Below, one piece after another: positions 10,896 through 22,054 of a stretch of 64,000 nucleotides of DNA; positions within the stretch are counted from its first letter, which is position 1; the number at the start of each line of letters is the position of its first letter. This DNA comes from Liopterus haemorrhoidalis. Its lineage: Eukaryota > Arthropoda > Insecta > Coleoptera > Dytiscidae. A program made the translations under genes and the position numbers. The stretch is taken from NCBI GenBank assembly GCA_963971575.1, contig OZ020625.1:16081829-16145828 (forward strand). Direction: 5' to 3'. A model generated the notes under the pieces. The model did no database searches, was not told the origin of the DNA, and saw only the letters and a program-made list of their open reading frames with translations.

Positions 10896-12459
10896 GTAAG
10901 TGCTTTAAGTAATAAGGGTTACCAAATGTCTCTCATGACAGAGTAGGATATTTCAACTAAAAATAGTAGTTTAGTAGGACACAGTAGTACTTTTTTTTAG
11001 GAGTTTTTTTTTTTTAATTTTAATATGCTACGAAATATATAGGTACCTAATTATGTTCAAATCCCATAACAAGGCTATTTTTTCATAGTAAGGCATTTTT
11101 TTCATAATGAGGCCTTTTTTAAAATTTGTTAATATTATAAAAACATTTTATTATAGATTATATATAAAAGGCCTTATTATGGGATCCAACATAACATATA
11201 ATTAGCAAGAAACAGTCAATAAATAATAAGTAATACTACTATTATAAAAATTAAATTATATGTTTATTGGTTCACATCTTTCTTTATATTTAACAAAATC
11301 ACATTTTAGAAATCTTTATATATAAAAGAGAATATTTGTGGCTATGTCCGGAAATTCTAACCCACTTCCAGATATGCTACCGAGTTGAAATTTTGCATAC
11401 AGGTAGGGAATGCCTTCATCATAACTAGAAAAATCGAAAATTTCAAAAAAGTCCCATCAGATACGAGAATTTAATAATTTTGTTTTTAATTATATTGGAC
11501 CATCGAAGTATGTATGATGCGTTCAGCGAGATCGCGGGAATTTCGTTTCAATGGTTGTTTGGACAAATATAGTAAGTTCGGGAAACATCGGTAAATGTCA
11601 TTCGGCGCGATTCAGTTAACTATTGGTGAAAAGATTTCTGTATTCAATTAAATATTTAGTAAAATTTATGATTAGTGTATGCAGAGCGAGACTGAAATGG
11701 AGCACCTGTTTTCTGGTTTTTTATTTTTGGGCATTTTTATGAACTTTTTTATTTTTATTTAATTTTTTTTTTTTTTATTCTTTTATTTAAATGTTTAAAT
11801 ATAATAGTAAAATCTTTTATATATATAAAACAGAAAATCTATGTGTACCGAGTTGAAATTTGGTATATAGGTAGGAAATGCAGTCAATGTAAGGAGGCGA
11901 AACGAAAATCGGAAGAAAAAGAAATTGTATCAGTTAAGATGTAGACTTAAGACAGAAAAATTGCTTATAATAAGAAAAGAAATATTTTTTTATTGGATTG
12001 ATTTACGGGAGTTACGAAGGGACAACCTAAAACTAAACTTTTGAAATATCTCATTTACTATTGACTTAACAGCAAAAACGCACATAAGAAAAGCTGTTTA
12101 AAATAAAAAAACAAATATATGTTATCCAATAAATTTTTCAATTGGTTGAGAAGCTGGGGAAGGGAGATGGGGGAGGTGCTAAAACTAAAATACTGGAAAT
12201 ATCTCGCTTATTATATACTTTACATCAACAATTTATAAAGACAATTTGTTTTGATTGAAGAACGATTATTTTCTGTTTAGTGTAGCTTCCGAATATTTAG
12301 GGGGACAGAGGGAGCGCTACTTATAAACTTGAAATATCTCTTAATATTGACTTAACATTAAACATGTGTATAACAGAAGTTGTTACAATATCAATAATAT
12401 AAATAAACAAATATTTTCTGTTTTATCTTCTGTATATAGGTATATCATTTATATTTTTC

Positions 12460-13225
12460 ATATATATGTATATAAATACATGACCTGACTGACTCATCAA
12501 CGTCCAGCCCAAATCACTAGATCTAGAAACATGAAATTCGAGAAGTATATTTCCTCCATGTCGTAAGCGATCACTAAGGGCATTTTCGAAATACGACCCC
12601 TAAGGGGCTGTAAAGTGATTTCAGGGATTCCTCAATATCTCTTAGGACCAATGAGATATTGACTTAGTTTTTGGTTACACATACAAATGTTAAGAACTAA
12701 ATTCAGGATTTTGTTCTAATCAACCCTTAAAGGGATAAATTTATTATGCATCCGGAGTGAATTATAGAACCCTTCGTATTTCCTATGTATGTTGAGTTAT
12801 AACATTGTGTTTTGGCATATAGGTGTCTTTTTTTAAATCTTTAGAAACTTTTTGACAGTTTTCTTTTAAATTTTCAACCATAAAAGGGTAAATTGGTATT
12901 TTTTATTCAATAGAACGTCCCCTGGACATAGAAACATGAAATTCGCGGAGGACGGAATGTTCCTTCCATGATGTGAGCACCTAATTAAGACAGAATTTTT
13001 TTAATTTCGACCCCTAATTTGTTGAAATGTTTCTTTCTCGGATTCCTCAATATCTCAGACCTATAATGAGATATCGACTTGGTTTTTGGTTACAAAGGTT
13101 ACCCATACACATGTACATAAACGAAGTTCAGTATTTCGCTATGATCAACCCATAAACGGCAAATCTAGATTCAAGGTTATTTATAAAACCCTTCAAGTGG
13201 CCTGTTTCATTTCTTAAGCCGCATT
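12460..13225 (+). repeat. Two-unit fragment of the ~291-bp Helitron repeat
   Basis: Contains CTGACTGACTCATCA, then units with ATGAAATTCG, the ATTCCTCAATATCTCTTAGG block and tracts such as CAACCCTTAAAGGG. These match, in opposite orientation, the 5' end and repeat units of the Helitron at 48901-54587. Here only about two units are present, a low-copy state of that array. Confidence 0.65.
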
Positions 13226-13559
13226 CAGACCTCTTTAAATTAACGAGTTATAGACTGCACGTTGTATCGGTCTGAGTTATGCTTTAATGCATTCTTTTAA
13301 CGTTTCATGTACCGTTCACATCTGTTATATATTAGTACGTTACGAATAGCTCTCCATCTGTGAATTTTGAAACCAACTATTTAGCTTCGTAAAATATTTT
13401 ATATGTTTTATTATCGTTCTTATAATTCTGTTGTTTTAGATTTTAACTACCTAATTACCTAAATTGATCATATTTACTGTCCGTCTTTGTAATTTTGAGC
13501 AAGATTTGTTAATGATGACATTATGTTAGGTTATGTAAAGGCATTCGATAACTACTGTG

Positions 13560-13780
13560 TCATTGATAGAATGCGATAGCCAATGTGTTTATATGTCTGT
13601 CTCATTAAAACATCTCACTAGCTATAAGTTTAGAAAATTATGCACAATCCACAACAAACAGCGTATTAAATTTGGAAGGCTGAACGGTTTCACGTCTTAT
13701 CATATCACAAACTTGCTGGTGACAGTGAACAGTTCATAAGATACAGTGCATACGCTACTGATGTAAGAGCTCTGAATATG
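13560..13780 (+). repeat. Dispersed repeat shared with 19600-19790
   Basis: Shares the blocks GTATTAAATTT, TGAACGGT and CACAAACTTG in the same order with 19600-19790 (there with small differences). The reading frame of about 60 codons here is a by-product. Family unknown. Confidence 0.45.
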
Positions 13781-14534
13781 GCTTTATTGGCACAAAGGCG
13801 TCTGTTTAGAATCGGTTTATGTATTAAAACTTAAAAACGACTAAACCGATTTTAGCATTTTATTACTATTTGCAATAGCGTATTGCAAATTTGTCTGGAA
13901 AGATTTTAAGTCGGAAAAATCTTCCATATTATAAAAAACTATAAAAGATATACATATTCAAAATATATATTAACGAATTTTGGGTTTAATATTGGTACAA
14001 AAATGTTCCTGAGGGTATATATCACAATTTTCATTATTTTCATTTTAGACGCCAATTATAACGTTAAATTCGCTATTGAAAATTATTGTAACGCCCTAAA
14101 GCAATACGAAAACTTACTTCGGTGGCAAGAATATTTACTAACGAAAAAAAGTAATTATAATAAATATCATAAAAATTATAATAAATAATTTCGTAAGGTG
14201 CAAGGTAAAATGCTTCACGTGACCGGCGGTGCCTTTGGCAATGAGTGATTCTCACATGGGCATTTTATGTCGCATTTTCCTGGGTTAGCACAACTACATT
14301 TATGTTTGTTACTAAATGTCTGCACTACAAGATGTTTGCAAAGAAGTTTGTACTTAAATTATTTGTATAAAAAGCACATATTAATACAATGGTAGATTAA
14401 AACAAATAAATATATTTGAATATAAAACGATTCGTAGCAACCAATCTTGAACCGATTTCGAAATAGGCCCGATCTAAGCGGGCTACGACTATTTTTTTTC
14501 GGTAGCGAAGCAGCGGGTATACTGCTAGTAAAAA

Positions 14535-14700
14535 TATAAAAAAACTAGGGGCCTCAGCCCGGCTATGCCGGGCTTCTCCCCCTACGTTGAGTAAACTCGT
14601 CGCTCCGCGACTCGTTTTAATATAATAAGGCATTTTGCCGGACTTGTCGATTATAAAACTCGTCGCTTCGCGACTCGTTTTTTGCCTGTCACGTGATTAT
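14535..14700. repeat. Hairpin-rich stretch with repeated CGTCGCKYCGCGACTCG dyad
   Basis: Contains the dyad CCCGGCTATGCCGGG (about 14556-14571). It also has two copies of ACTCGTCGCT(C/T)CGCGACTCG (near 14595 and 14660), each self-complementary at CGTCGCNNCGCGACG. Probably another Helitron or MITE end lying directly after the CTAG terminus. Confidence 0.5.
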
Positions 14701-14831
14701 CGAAATGATAGACCTCGGGCGCGTGCGCGGTATATCCACAAAACGTCAGCAAAAATTATTATTGTTATTATCATTAGCCTATAACTAACAGGAAGTTCTG
14801 AGCAATTTAACGTTGAAATAATTTTTCAAAT

Positions 14832-14858
14832 TTGTGGCACCCCGGTTGAGAAACACTG
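14832..14858 (-). repeat. hAT terminus remnant
   Basis: CCGGTTGAGAAACACTG is the right end of the hAT family represented intact at 34231-35280. The rest of the element is absent here. Confidence 0.55.
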
Positions 14859-14859
14859 A

Positions 14860-16500
14860 TATAGCCAATAACACTCGGGAAGTTCTAATCTATACATACA
14901 ATGTTCAAAGGATTATCCAAATCGGTTAATTAATTTACGGTTGTACCATTTAAACGTAACAATAATATTTTATTTCACTATAAAGAATATATGGATTCTG
15001 AATAAAAAAGAGAAAAATTAATAAAATAGTTGAATATTATTGCATAGGGTTCACTATTAATTATGTCACTTGGAAATTTAGAAAAACTTTTGAGTAACAC
15101 TGATAGATGTGAAATTTGCCGATTTTCGTTGCAAGTAATAATATATTTGTTGCAGTAATATTTTACGTTATTAAATTTAGTATTTTGTTTAACTATTTAA
15201 AAAGGTATTTATAATTTTCAGTTTTTTTGTAAATAATTTGGTTTACATGTAAATATATTATAGTCGTTTTTTAATTTATTTAATCACTAAAATTTCAGCT
15301 ATACTTGCTATAATTCAGTAATGCGAAGGAATGCCTCCTAAATTTGAATGTCGGTAGTTGTTTCGTTGTTCGAAAGAGGCGCTGATGAATACTTTTATCA
15401 TAATTTTTAAGTTTTTTTGAAATACGTCTTAAAATTAGCATTTTCACTGCAAAAAAAAAAAAATAACAGCGCAACACAGTCATGATGATAAAAAAACACT
15501 TTCATCCTATAATAATCACTTATATATAAAGGAATAATATATTAAAATGACATCTGGGTATATAATACTTCAAGATTTAACATAATTAAAATTACGCAAT
15601 TACTAAATATCGAATATTATTCTGTCTTATCTATCCTCCTAATACATTGTACTTTATACTTTCGTTAATATAGTTAGTAAAATAGTTAATAACATACAGT
15701 TTCCAGAATTAAAATAACAAAACTGCTTAACAGATCTATCCTCACCCTGAAAACTAATTTGTAAACGTATCTACAGATAGGTTTAACATTTAAAACGTTC
15801 GAACGACCCTTAAAATATATTTTGATAACTCAAAACTGATTCTTACTTTCTTAATTATTACTTTCTTTTCCGTTTAATAGCATTTTTAACTGAAGGCAAT
15901 TTTATGGTCGGCAAAAATTTTCAAAATTTATGAAAATGTGTTAAAACTTTAAAAAACTGCATTATCTTTATCAACTCTTATGTATTTTTTACACATTTCA
16001 TCAATTTTATTAATAAAATACCTTCAATTGTAGGTTTTTCAATTCAGTTTTGGTCTGAAATCGTCTTCTGAATAGTAAAAAAATAGAAATATGAATAAAC
16101 ATCTTTTATTGTCTGATAAGATCTATCCGTGCCGAGCAAGGGTGACTTTGACTCGACACGGATTCGAGGAAAAAAAGCATGATTTTTATCAATAAAAATT
16201 AGTCAGTACCCCCTGTCGAAATAAAATTAAGCCTAAGCACTAAAAAAATATCACCCGGATAAGACGGCGGTTCATTTTCCTCTCTCCGCGTTACCGGAAA
16301 AATGAAGATACACCAGAAGTTGAATAGAACATACATACCAACACTTGTACAATATAATAGTAGATGATAAGAATTTGTTTTAAATTTTCTTCGTATATAA
16401 TTAATAAGGAACAACCAATAAATAATTAACAATCAAGTTTAAATATATATGGTAATAAAAAATATAATTAGATATTTTTATTGGTTGACGTCCACATTTG
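14860..16500. other. AT-rich stretch, no feature supported
   Basis: Sequence without recognisable exon, RNA gene or repeat end. A small dyad with GACTTTGACTCGACACGGATT near 16140 was noted but has no partner. Confidence 0.4.
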
Positions 16501-16885
16501 CTTTTTTTTTTTTTACTTAATCCTGATGCCTTTCTACCTTGCGGTATAAGGCTATAGTCGAGTTACTTATTTTCTGGTGTTGTTCTCCATACTTCTTTCC
16601 ATCGTGTTCTGTCCTTTGTATATTTTCTTATCTCCTCCCACTTTACTCCTCTCTTCGTTGCAGCTTCTTTTGTTTCTTGGTGCCAGGTTTTTCTCGGTCT
16701 TCCTGGTCTAACTTTCTTCACTGTTCTTGCTTCATAAACTCTTTTTACTATTTTGTCTTCACTCATTCTGTGTATATGTCCCAGCCATCTTAGCTATCCT
16801 TCTTCTATTATAGTCTCCACTGGTTTTGTGCCTAGTTTTTCCCTAAATACTTCATTTCTTATTCTGTCCATTTTTGTTGAGTGAT
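16501..16885 (-). pseudogene. RTE-like LINE, 3' terminal fragment
   Basis: Read on the - strand, the fragment encodes LRWLGHIHRMSEDK, then GRPRKTWHQE and DRTRWKEVW. This GH..RM / GRP..TW / DR..W signature marks the C-terminus of RTE-type endonuclease/reverse transcriptase proteins. An in-frame TAG precedes LRWLGH. The 3' side runs through ACCGCAAGGTAGAAAGGCAT to a poly(A) tail (poly-T at 16501-16514 on the + strand). Everything 5' of this is missing. Confidence 0.75.
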
Positions 16886-17146
16886 TTTTTTTTTTTTTAA
16901 TAAAATCATATTTTTTATATGTACCTGCTTTTTTTAATTAAGCTTTATCCTTAATGACATCATAGAAATTTAGTCAAAACGTTATCCCTCGATCGCGTTC
17001 ATCGGCAAACGTCGACTCAGCGGTAAAGGCGTCTTCAAAAGTAAAAATACTATAAAGTAGGACATTTCCGATATTTTTTAACAGTAGGTAGGACGAAGGA
17101 CAAGGAGGTAAATTGTAGGACATGTCCTACTAAAGTTGGTAACCCT

Positions 17147-17392
17147 AAATTAATACTTTTAAATACCAGGAATAGGTAGCCATGTCAAGTTAGCCATGGA
17201 TCCAGCCATCCACTAATCTAAAGCAGGTAAATACAGCGGACCTCTGATTATTGTTTTAGAGCAGTGATATTTAGAAATAATTAAACAGATTAATTTATCA
17301 CATTTATGACAATTCAATAAAAAGGAAAGAACTATAAGATCAGCAAATGTTAAAAATTAAATTCTTAAAATAATATGGCACTCCATTTGTCT
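17147..17392. other. Short spacer, nothing identified
   Basis: AT-rich. Part of it (TTGTTTTAGAGCAG.GATATTTAGAAATAATT, about 17250-17350) also occurs near 32285-32390, so it is repetitive. Confidence 0.4.
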
Positions 17393-18022
17393 TGACTAGA
17401 GATGGGTCGTTTATGAACGAACCGGCTCAGTACACTGACCGAAGTGACACGGTTCACCAAATTGAAATGAGCCGACTCACTGCATAGTATCAAGTTTAAA
17501 GGATAAGATTGATCGGGCGATTATGAGCAGTGATCGGAGTGATCCGGATCTGGATCGATGTCATGTTGAGCTTCGCGAGAACTCTGATTGTAATGTATTA
17601 TCATAAAGTGTGTCTTGTCATAAATTTGTAGGGCAGTCTGTTGAAACTAATAGGCTTAGTCTGTACTTTCTTACAACCATACTATATAAAAATATTGCCC
17701 AAATTCCAGATGTCCGATTTATAAGGGCAATAAACATCTCCTTAAACTTAACACATCTGGTTTAAAATACATCAGCTACATAAAGTGGAATGTTTGTTTA
17801 CTATTAACCCGGCAAACATGTTAGATAATTCACTTCTATAGATTTTTATTCATTTAACTTGTTCATATAATGCAAGACAACAACCATATTGAACGAACGA
17901 CCGACAACTGACCGACCTGTGTCTCGGGAACATTTTTACTTAGCCGGATCAATGAGCCGTCTCAGCAAACTGAACGACCTCCACTGATCCGGTTCCGCAA
18001 ACTGAGCCGAAATTCCCAACTC
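17393..18022. mobile_element. hAT-like inverted-repeat element
   Basis: Left end CTTGACTAGAGATGGG and right end complementary to CTTGACTAGAGTTGGG. The similarity reaches outwards to CATTTGT on both sides. Inside, GAACCGGCTC/GAGCCG-type words recur near both ends. If the element proper starts at TAGAG, the flanking 8-mers (GTCTTGAC and GTCAAGAC) match at 6 of 8. No transposase is visible. Confidence 0.55.
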
Positions 18023-18166
18023 TAGTCAAGACACAAATGTAATTTTTGTGACGCAGAAATTTAAACACTGTTAAACTTTTTGCAGCGATTAGAAAAAGAA
18101 ATTCAGTTTTAGTATTGAAAACTCTGCTTAAGAAGTCTGTGTGAAAACTGAATTGATTGTACTTAC

Positions 18167-18262
18167 TTTTCCAAAAATGGTCTTTCCTCTTCAGCAATAT
18201 ATCTAACGGCGTGTAAAGTTGAATTTTCAAAAAAATGTCAGGCTTGATATCGCAAACTCGTC
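18167..18262 (-). CDS. Candidate internal exon, possibly the dsRNA-binding-module exon of the RRM gene
   Basis: Strong acceptor CTCTCTTCAG|G and strong donor GAAAA|GTAAGTAC delimit 96 nt, open in one frame (phase 1 in and out). Near its end it encodes YTPLDILLKRKDHFWK. That resembles the first helix of the double-stranded-RNA-binding module found C-terminal to the RRMs in A1CF/RBM46/RBM47 proteins (P..IL......W). It lies 4.7 kb downstream, on the same strand, of the last clear RRM-gene exon. Phase agrees only if that exon ends at an alternative donor (23030). Tentative. Confidence 0.35.
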
Positions 18263-18480
18263 CTGAAGAGAGCATTGTAAAAATTTACTTTTCGATTTGT
18301 AGATTTGATTAGGTCAAATAAAAAACTGATTTTTATCAGTTCGTATTGTTATATTCTTTTGTAATATTTATTGTTATACATGCTAACTAAAAAAACAATA
18401 CGAAAACTTGTCTGATAAATAGAGAATGGGGGCGAAAGGGGTACAGATCCAAGGCGCCACGCTGTGAGGGGCGCTAAGAT

Positions 18481-18512
18481 ATACGAGGGTGATTCAAATA
18501 TAAACGGTAATT
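18481..18512 (+). mobile_element. mariner-like terminal repeat remnant
   Basis: TATACGAGGGTGATTCAAAT resembles mariner inverted repeats (compare the end near 30355, TATACGAGGGTTGCC). No coding part follows; a SINE begins about 50 bp downstream. Confidence 0.4.
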
Positions 18513-18560
18513 CTTTTTTAACCATTTATTTATTAATAATATACACAAGTGGAACCTTCA

Positions 18561-18978
18561 GTCGACCGGCGTAGCGTAGTGGTAACACATCTGCTCTGCG
18601 TTGTTAAGGTCTCGGGTTCGAATCCCTTTCAGGCATTTTTATCCCAGGGCGCTTAAAATTCTGGGTACAGCCTTAACTGGCCAGTTATTGTTTTATAGAC
18701 AACTGGAGAGATAAACTGTTAATCCATAATTATTGCATTGAGAACTTTGTTCAGAATTATCGGCTGTAAAATTATTGAGAACTGACACGCTCGGATACGC
18801 AGTCTGGTGGTCCAATATTGCACTATGTACTCTAGTACTGTTTGAACTTATTACATATGTTCTAGTGTTGAATTTTTGTTAGAATATCGATAGAAGCTGT
18901 GTAAAACTATAAATTGCTGTCATTCAAGACAGGACAAAGATAGGCATCTTAGTTTTTTTCTTTTCTTAAAAAAAAAAA
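18561..18978 (+). repeat. tRNA-derived SINE
   Basis: The head has GCGTAGCGTAGTGGT (A-box-like) and, 40 bp on, GGGTTCGAATCCC (B box, 18613-18625). It is followed by a body ending in an A-rich tract (18966-18978). The head is closely similar to the SINE at 29199. The body is longer here, so the 3' limit is approximate. It would be transcribed by RNA polymerase III if intact. Confidence 0.6.
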
Positions 18979-19012
18979 ATAGAGAGAAAGTTACTATTAA
19001 GTCCAGATTGGA

Positions 19013-19572
19013 GAAGATTTGGTTATGGACAGGAGGAAGGCATGGAAATATATTTTGAGTTAAAAAGTAACTGATACTATGTAAGTTTGTTCATTACAAT
19101 TGTGGCAGAAAAACGAAACTGCACTAATATGCTTGCACCTGCAAGTTGCATATTTAACTTTTAGCTGCTCCTGTCCAACTAAAACTAATTTTATTTCATG
19201 AGGCAAGGAACATAATGCACTTGTTTGCAAACAGAATCCATATATTGTAAATTCAGATGACCGACACTCAGATGTACCACATAAAATTACGTGCCCGGCA
19301 TGTAAAACCTGCTCAACTACAAATTACATTCAATAAATCTACTGAAATTAAGTTTTAAATACTGTAATTTGATGCCCACCTTCTGTTATAAACCTCGATA
19401 CATGTGTAGCGCTTAAAAATTAAAAAAATTCGCAAATATTTACTCGCATTTTCATAAAATAAAAATGTACTGTGCTTAAATTAACCTGTTCGCTATTAGC
19501 ATATTGACAGCTGGGTACTAGCGTGAACAGCCATATTGCCTTGGAGCACAGCGCCGCCACCGGTAATGTCAC
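19013..19572 (-). repeat. Third copy of a segment from the RRM2-RRM3 intron
   Basis: Nearly identical, in the same orientation, to 23968-24528, and inverted to about 47045-47590. It starts AGATTTGGTTATGGACAGG and ends CACCGGTAATGTC, where similarity stops abruptly on both sides. Outside these limits the flanks are unrelated. It is therefore a mobile or dispersed segment present inside the intron before the large inverted duplication, or a separate duplication of it. Confidence 0.7.
19060..19308 (-). CDS. Cys-rich 82-codon open frame in the dispersed segment
   Basis: From a possible acceptor (GAGCAG|GTT) the frame stays open to TAA. It has ordered cysteines: ILCGTSEC, YGFC, SALC, YATCRC and FCHNCNE. 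The right-arm copy (47300-47548) keeps the same frame with mostly conservative changes, while the 24 kb copy has a 4-nt deletion. No ATG begins the frame, so it would need splicing. The family is not recognised; it may be the end of a transposon protein. Confidence 0.3.
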   Translation of the reverse strand, partial: VLHAGHVILCGTSECRSSEFTIYGFCLQTSALCSLPHEIKLVLVGQEQLKVKYATCRCKHISAVSFFCHNCNEQTYIVSVTF

Positions 19573-20160
19573 TTTTCAATGTAAAGTGAGATAACTAATG
19601 TGTTAACTATAAAGTGAGATAACTATAAAGTTTGTAAAACTGTCTATAGTTCACAACGCATATTAAATTTAGAGCTGTGAACGGTCGCTTGCGTTACCAT
19701 ATGACAAACTTGTCAAAGAAAATCTACAATGAACAACTCATAGCGTATAGTTTATTAATTTTAGTACTGTGAACGCAACTTTAGACTGAAAAATATTGAT
19801 ATAAAATAAATTTGTAAGTATAAAAAATTTATTGTATAAAAAAACATTACAAAATTTAACATTGTATAAAAAAAAACATGTATAAATATAAAAATATAGT
19901 CTAAATTTAGACCAATCTAAGGAACTTCAAGATAAGTTTGGCTTAAAAAACTAGATATTATTCAAAATAATTAATAAAATCACAACATAATACTGATATT
20001 TAATCAGGATTTAATAATCACAATAAATCTCAGATTAATTCTACACGAGATCCAAAATTAAATTAATAATACAAAAAAAAAATATATTATATTTGGTTAA
20101 TCGTCTGTCAAATTAATAGATTTAAACTAGGACTTTACTTACACATATTGCTTGGGACAC
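19573..20160. other. AT-rich; contains a dispersed repeat at 19600-19790
   Basis: The 19600-19790 part is homologous to 13560-13780 and ends near GTGAACGCAACTTTAGAC, which looks like a transposon end. The remainder shows no feature. Confidence 0.4.
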
Positions 20161-20164
20161 CATC

Positions 20165-21345
20165 CAAAGGCCCCGCAGAGAAGGATTTCAAAAAATTCAA
20201 AGGATGACTGGGGTATTTAAATAAAAATTCAATTGGCGGAAAGACGAGGAAATTAAAAAAAAATCAAGGAATAATCGGCAGAGGGAGAATTTAAAAAATT
20301 CAATTGTGGAAATCGGGAAGTTTTAAAAAATTCAAGTGATGTCCGGCGGGGGGGGGGGCGATTTAAATAAATTGAAGTGATAAAACAGAGGGGAAATATT
20401 ATAAAATTCAAGTAAACGTAATGAGTGGGTTACAAAAAAATCACCAAACGGAAAGGAAATTTTTCAAATGTTCTTGGGTGAATTTTTCCAATATTCCAAT
20501 GGTGAGCTAAGGGGGGATTTTCAAAAATTCAAGCAATGACCGAAAGGGGGGATTTTCAAAAATTCAATTGATAATTGAAGGGATTTCATAAAATTCAAGT
20601 TGTGATAGGTGGAAGAATTTGAAAAATTCAAGTGATAATACCGGTGGGGAATTTTCAAAATATCAAGTGATATCCGGTGGGGGGATTTAAATAAATTGAA
20701 GTGATGAAACAGAGGGGAAATATTAAAAATTTAAGTAAACGTAATGGGGGGGTACAAAAAAATTAAATGCCACCGAAAAGAAATTTTTCAAATATTCAAG
20801 TGATGAGCGAAGGGGGGATTTTCAAAAATTCCAATAATGACCGAAGGGGGGATTTTCAAAAATTTAATTGAAAATTGAAGGGGTTTCATAAAATTCAAGA
20901 TAGGTGGAATAATTTAAAAAATTCAAGTGATAATACCGGGGAAAATTTTCAAAAATTCAAGTGAAAAAACCGGAGGGGGGAGAATTTCAAAAAATTCAAG
21001 CAATGATCGGAAGATGGAGAACTTAAAAAATTCAAGCGATAAAACCGAGGGGGGGTAATTTCAAAAAATCAATTGAAGACCGGGAGATTTAAAAAAATTC
21101 AAGTGATAAAACCGGGGGGAAATTTTCAAAAATTCTAGTGATGAAACGGGGGGGGGGGATTTAAAATATTTAAACAGTGATCGAAGGGTGGAGAATTCAA
21201 TGATGAAACCAGGGGGAAATTTAAAAAGTGATAATCAGTGGGTTAGAATTAAAAAAATTCAACCAATGGTCAGAGGGTGGAGAATTTAAATAATTCAATG
21301 ATAAAACCGGGGGGAGATTTTCAAAAAATTTAAGTGATGATATTT
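20165..21345. repeat. G-rich degenerate minisatellite with ~330-bp higher-order period
   Basis: Tandem units of roughly 45-55 bp alternate AAAAATTCAAGTGATGA with G-runs (up to 11 G). Blocks at 20340-20480 and 20670-20790 match in order (GATTTAAATAAATTGAAGTG, then AACAGAGGGGAAATATT), giving a longer period near 330 bp. All G-runs are on the + strand. No coding frame. Confidence 0.85.
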
Positions 21346-21954
21346 AATCTAATTTTCACAATAGGCTACGCAAGAAAGAAATACATTTCTACATGTTCAT
21401 TTAATTTTTTATGGTTGCACAGAACAGCTAAGTATGCAATTTGACACGATCGAGAAGCACTGGTTCAGTACACTTTTTTTTAAATATATATTTGCTCTAG
21501 ATCAGGGTCCCGCAAATAAATAGCGCCGAGAAGTGTAAGTACAGCCCTATTAATCTATGATTAACAGTGGCATAATAAGGATTTTGGGGATATATCCCAA
21601 TTAATTTTAACCCTTCCACTTTTTTCAAGTGTACGCCACTGAAATAATGCTTATATTAATATAGTAAAATTGTAAATATATATTAAAAAATGTAAAAATA
21701 AAAAGGTACCCAAAATTAATTCATATATAGTATAAAAATATAAATTGATAAAAAAAAAAATTAAAAAGTCTTGTTTTTTACCCTTTTTTGTATTTCTTAA
21801 AATTTAAGGATTTTAGTCTATCAGTGAACTGACAGCTACTGAACTTCGTTCTGCAAAAGAACTGTTTTCACCTGAGTATTTTGTAGGAGTTGTTTCATTG
21901 GACGGGCTTGAAGATGTACTTTTTCGTAGTTTTGGAGGTAGAGACCTACAACAA
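21346..21954. other. AT-rich stretch before the left duplication arm
   Basis: No exon or repeat end identified. It includes a fragment that reads like a degraded transposase tail near 21820-21940 but is too short to assign. Confidence 0.35.
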
Positions 21955-22054
21955 CAAAAAAAAAAAAATCATGTTATTTCTGAAGTAGAATACGTCTTTG
22001 GATAAAACTGGTAAGGAGTGTCATTCCCGGAAAACAGTCTTAATGAAATTAAAA

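Larger units (their letters stand above)
11313..14528 (+). mobile_element. Helitron-like block, CTAG 3' end
   Basis: Starts A|TCTTTATATATAAAAGAG and ends with GCGGGTATACTGCTAG followed by T, preceded by a short hairpin-forming stretch. This is the A|TC...CTAG|T arrangement of Helitrons, which transpose by rolling circle and leave no target duplication. A second 5'-like start (TCTTTTATATATATAAAAC) is at 11813. A third, of another family, is near 12465, so several copies or a chimera are present. No RepHel protein is encoded. Confidence 0.65.
10913..17146. mobile_element. Possible large hAT-like element defined by its ends
   Basis: AGGGTTACCAA at the left and TTGGTAACCCT at the right are exact inverted repeats of 11 bp. 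Both subterminal regions carry GTAGGA(C/T)AT words, expected for two ends of one element. The interior is filled with Helitron and LINE sequence. No clean 8-bp target duplication was found, so the two ends may belong to separate copies. Confidence 0.3.

Noticed and set aside
14397..14633. 78-codon frame on the - strand
   Set aside because: Spans the Helitron 3' hairpin and terminus; a by-product of the repeat.
18561..18640. tRNA gene on the + strand
   Set aside because: Same head as the SINE at 29199, which has a target duplication and poly(A) tail; no full cloverleaf.
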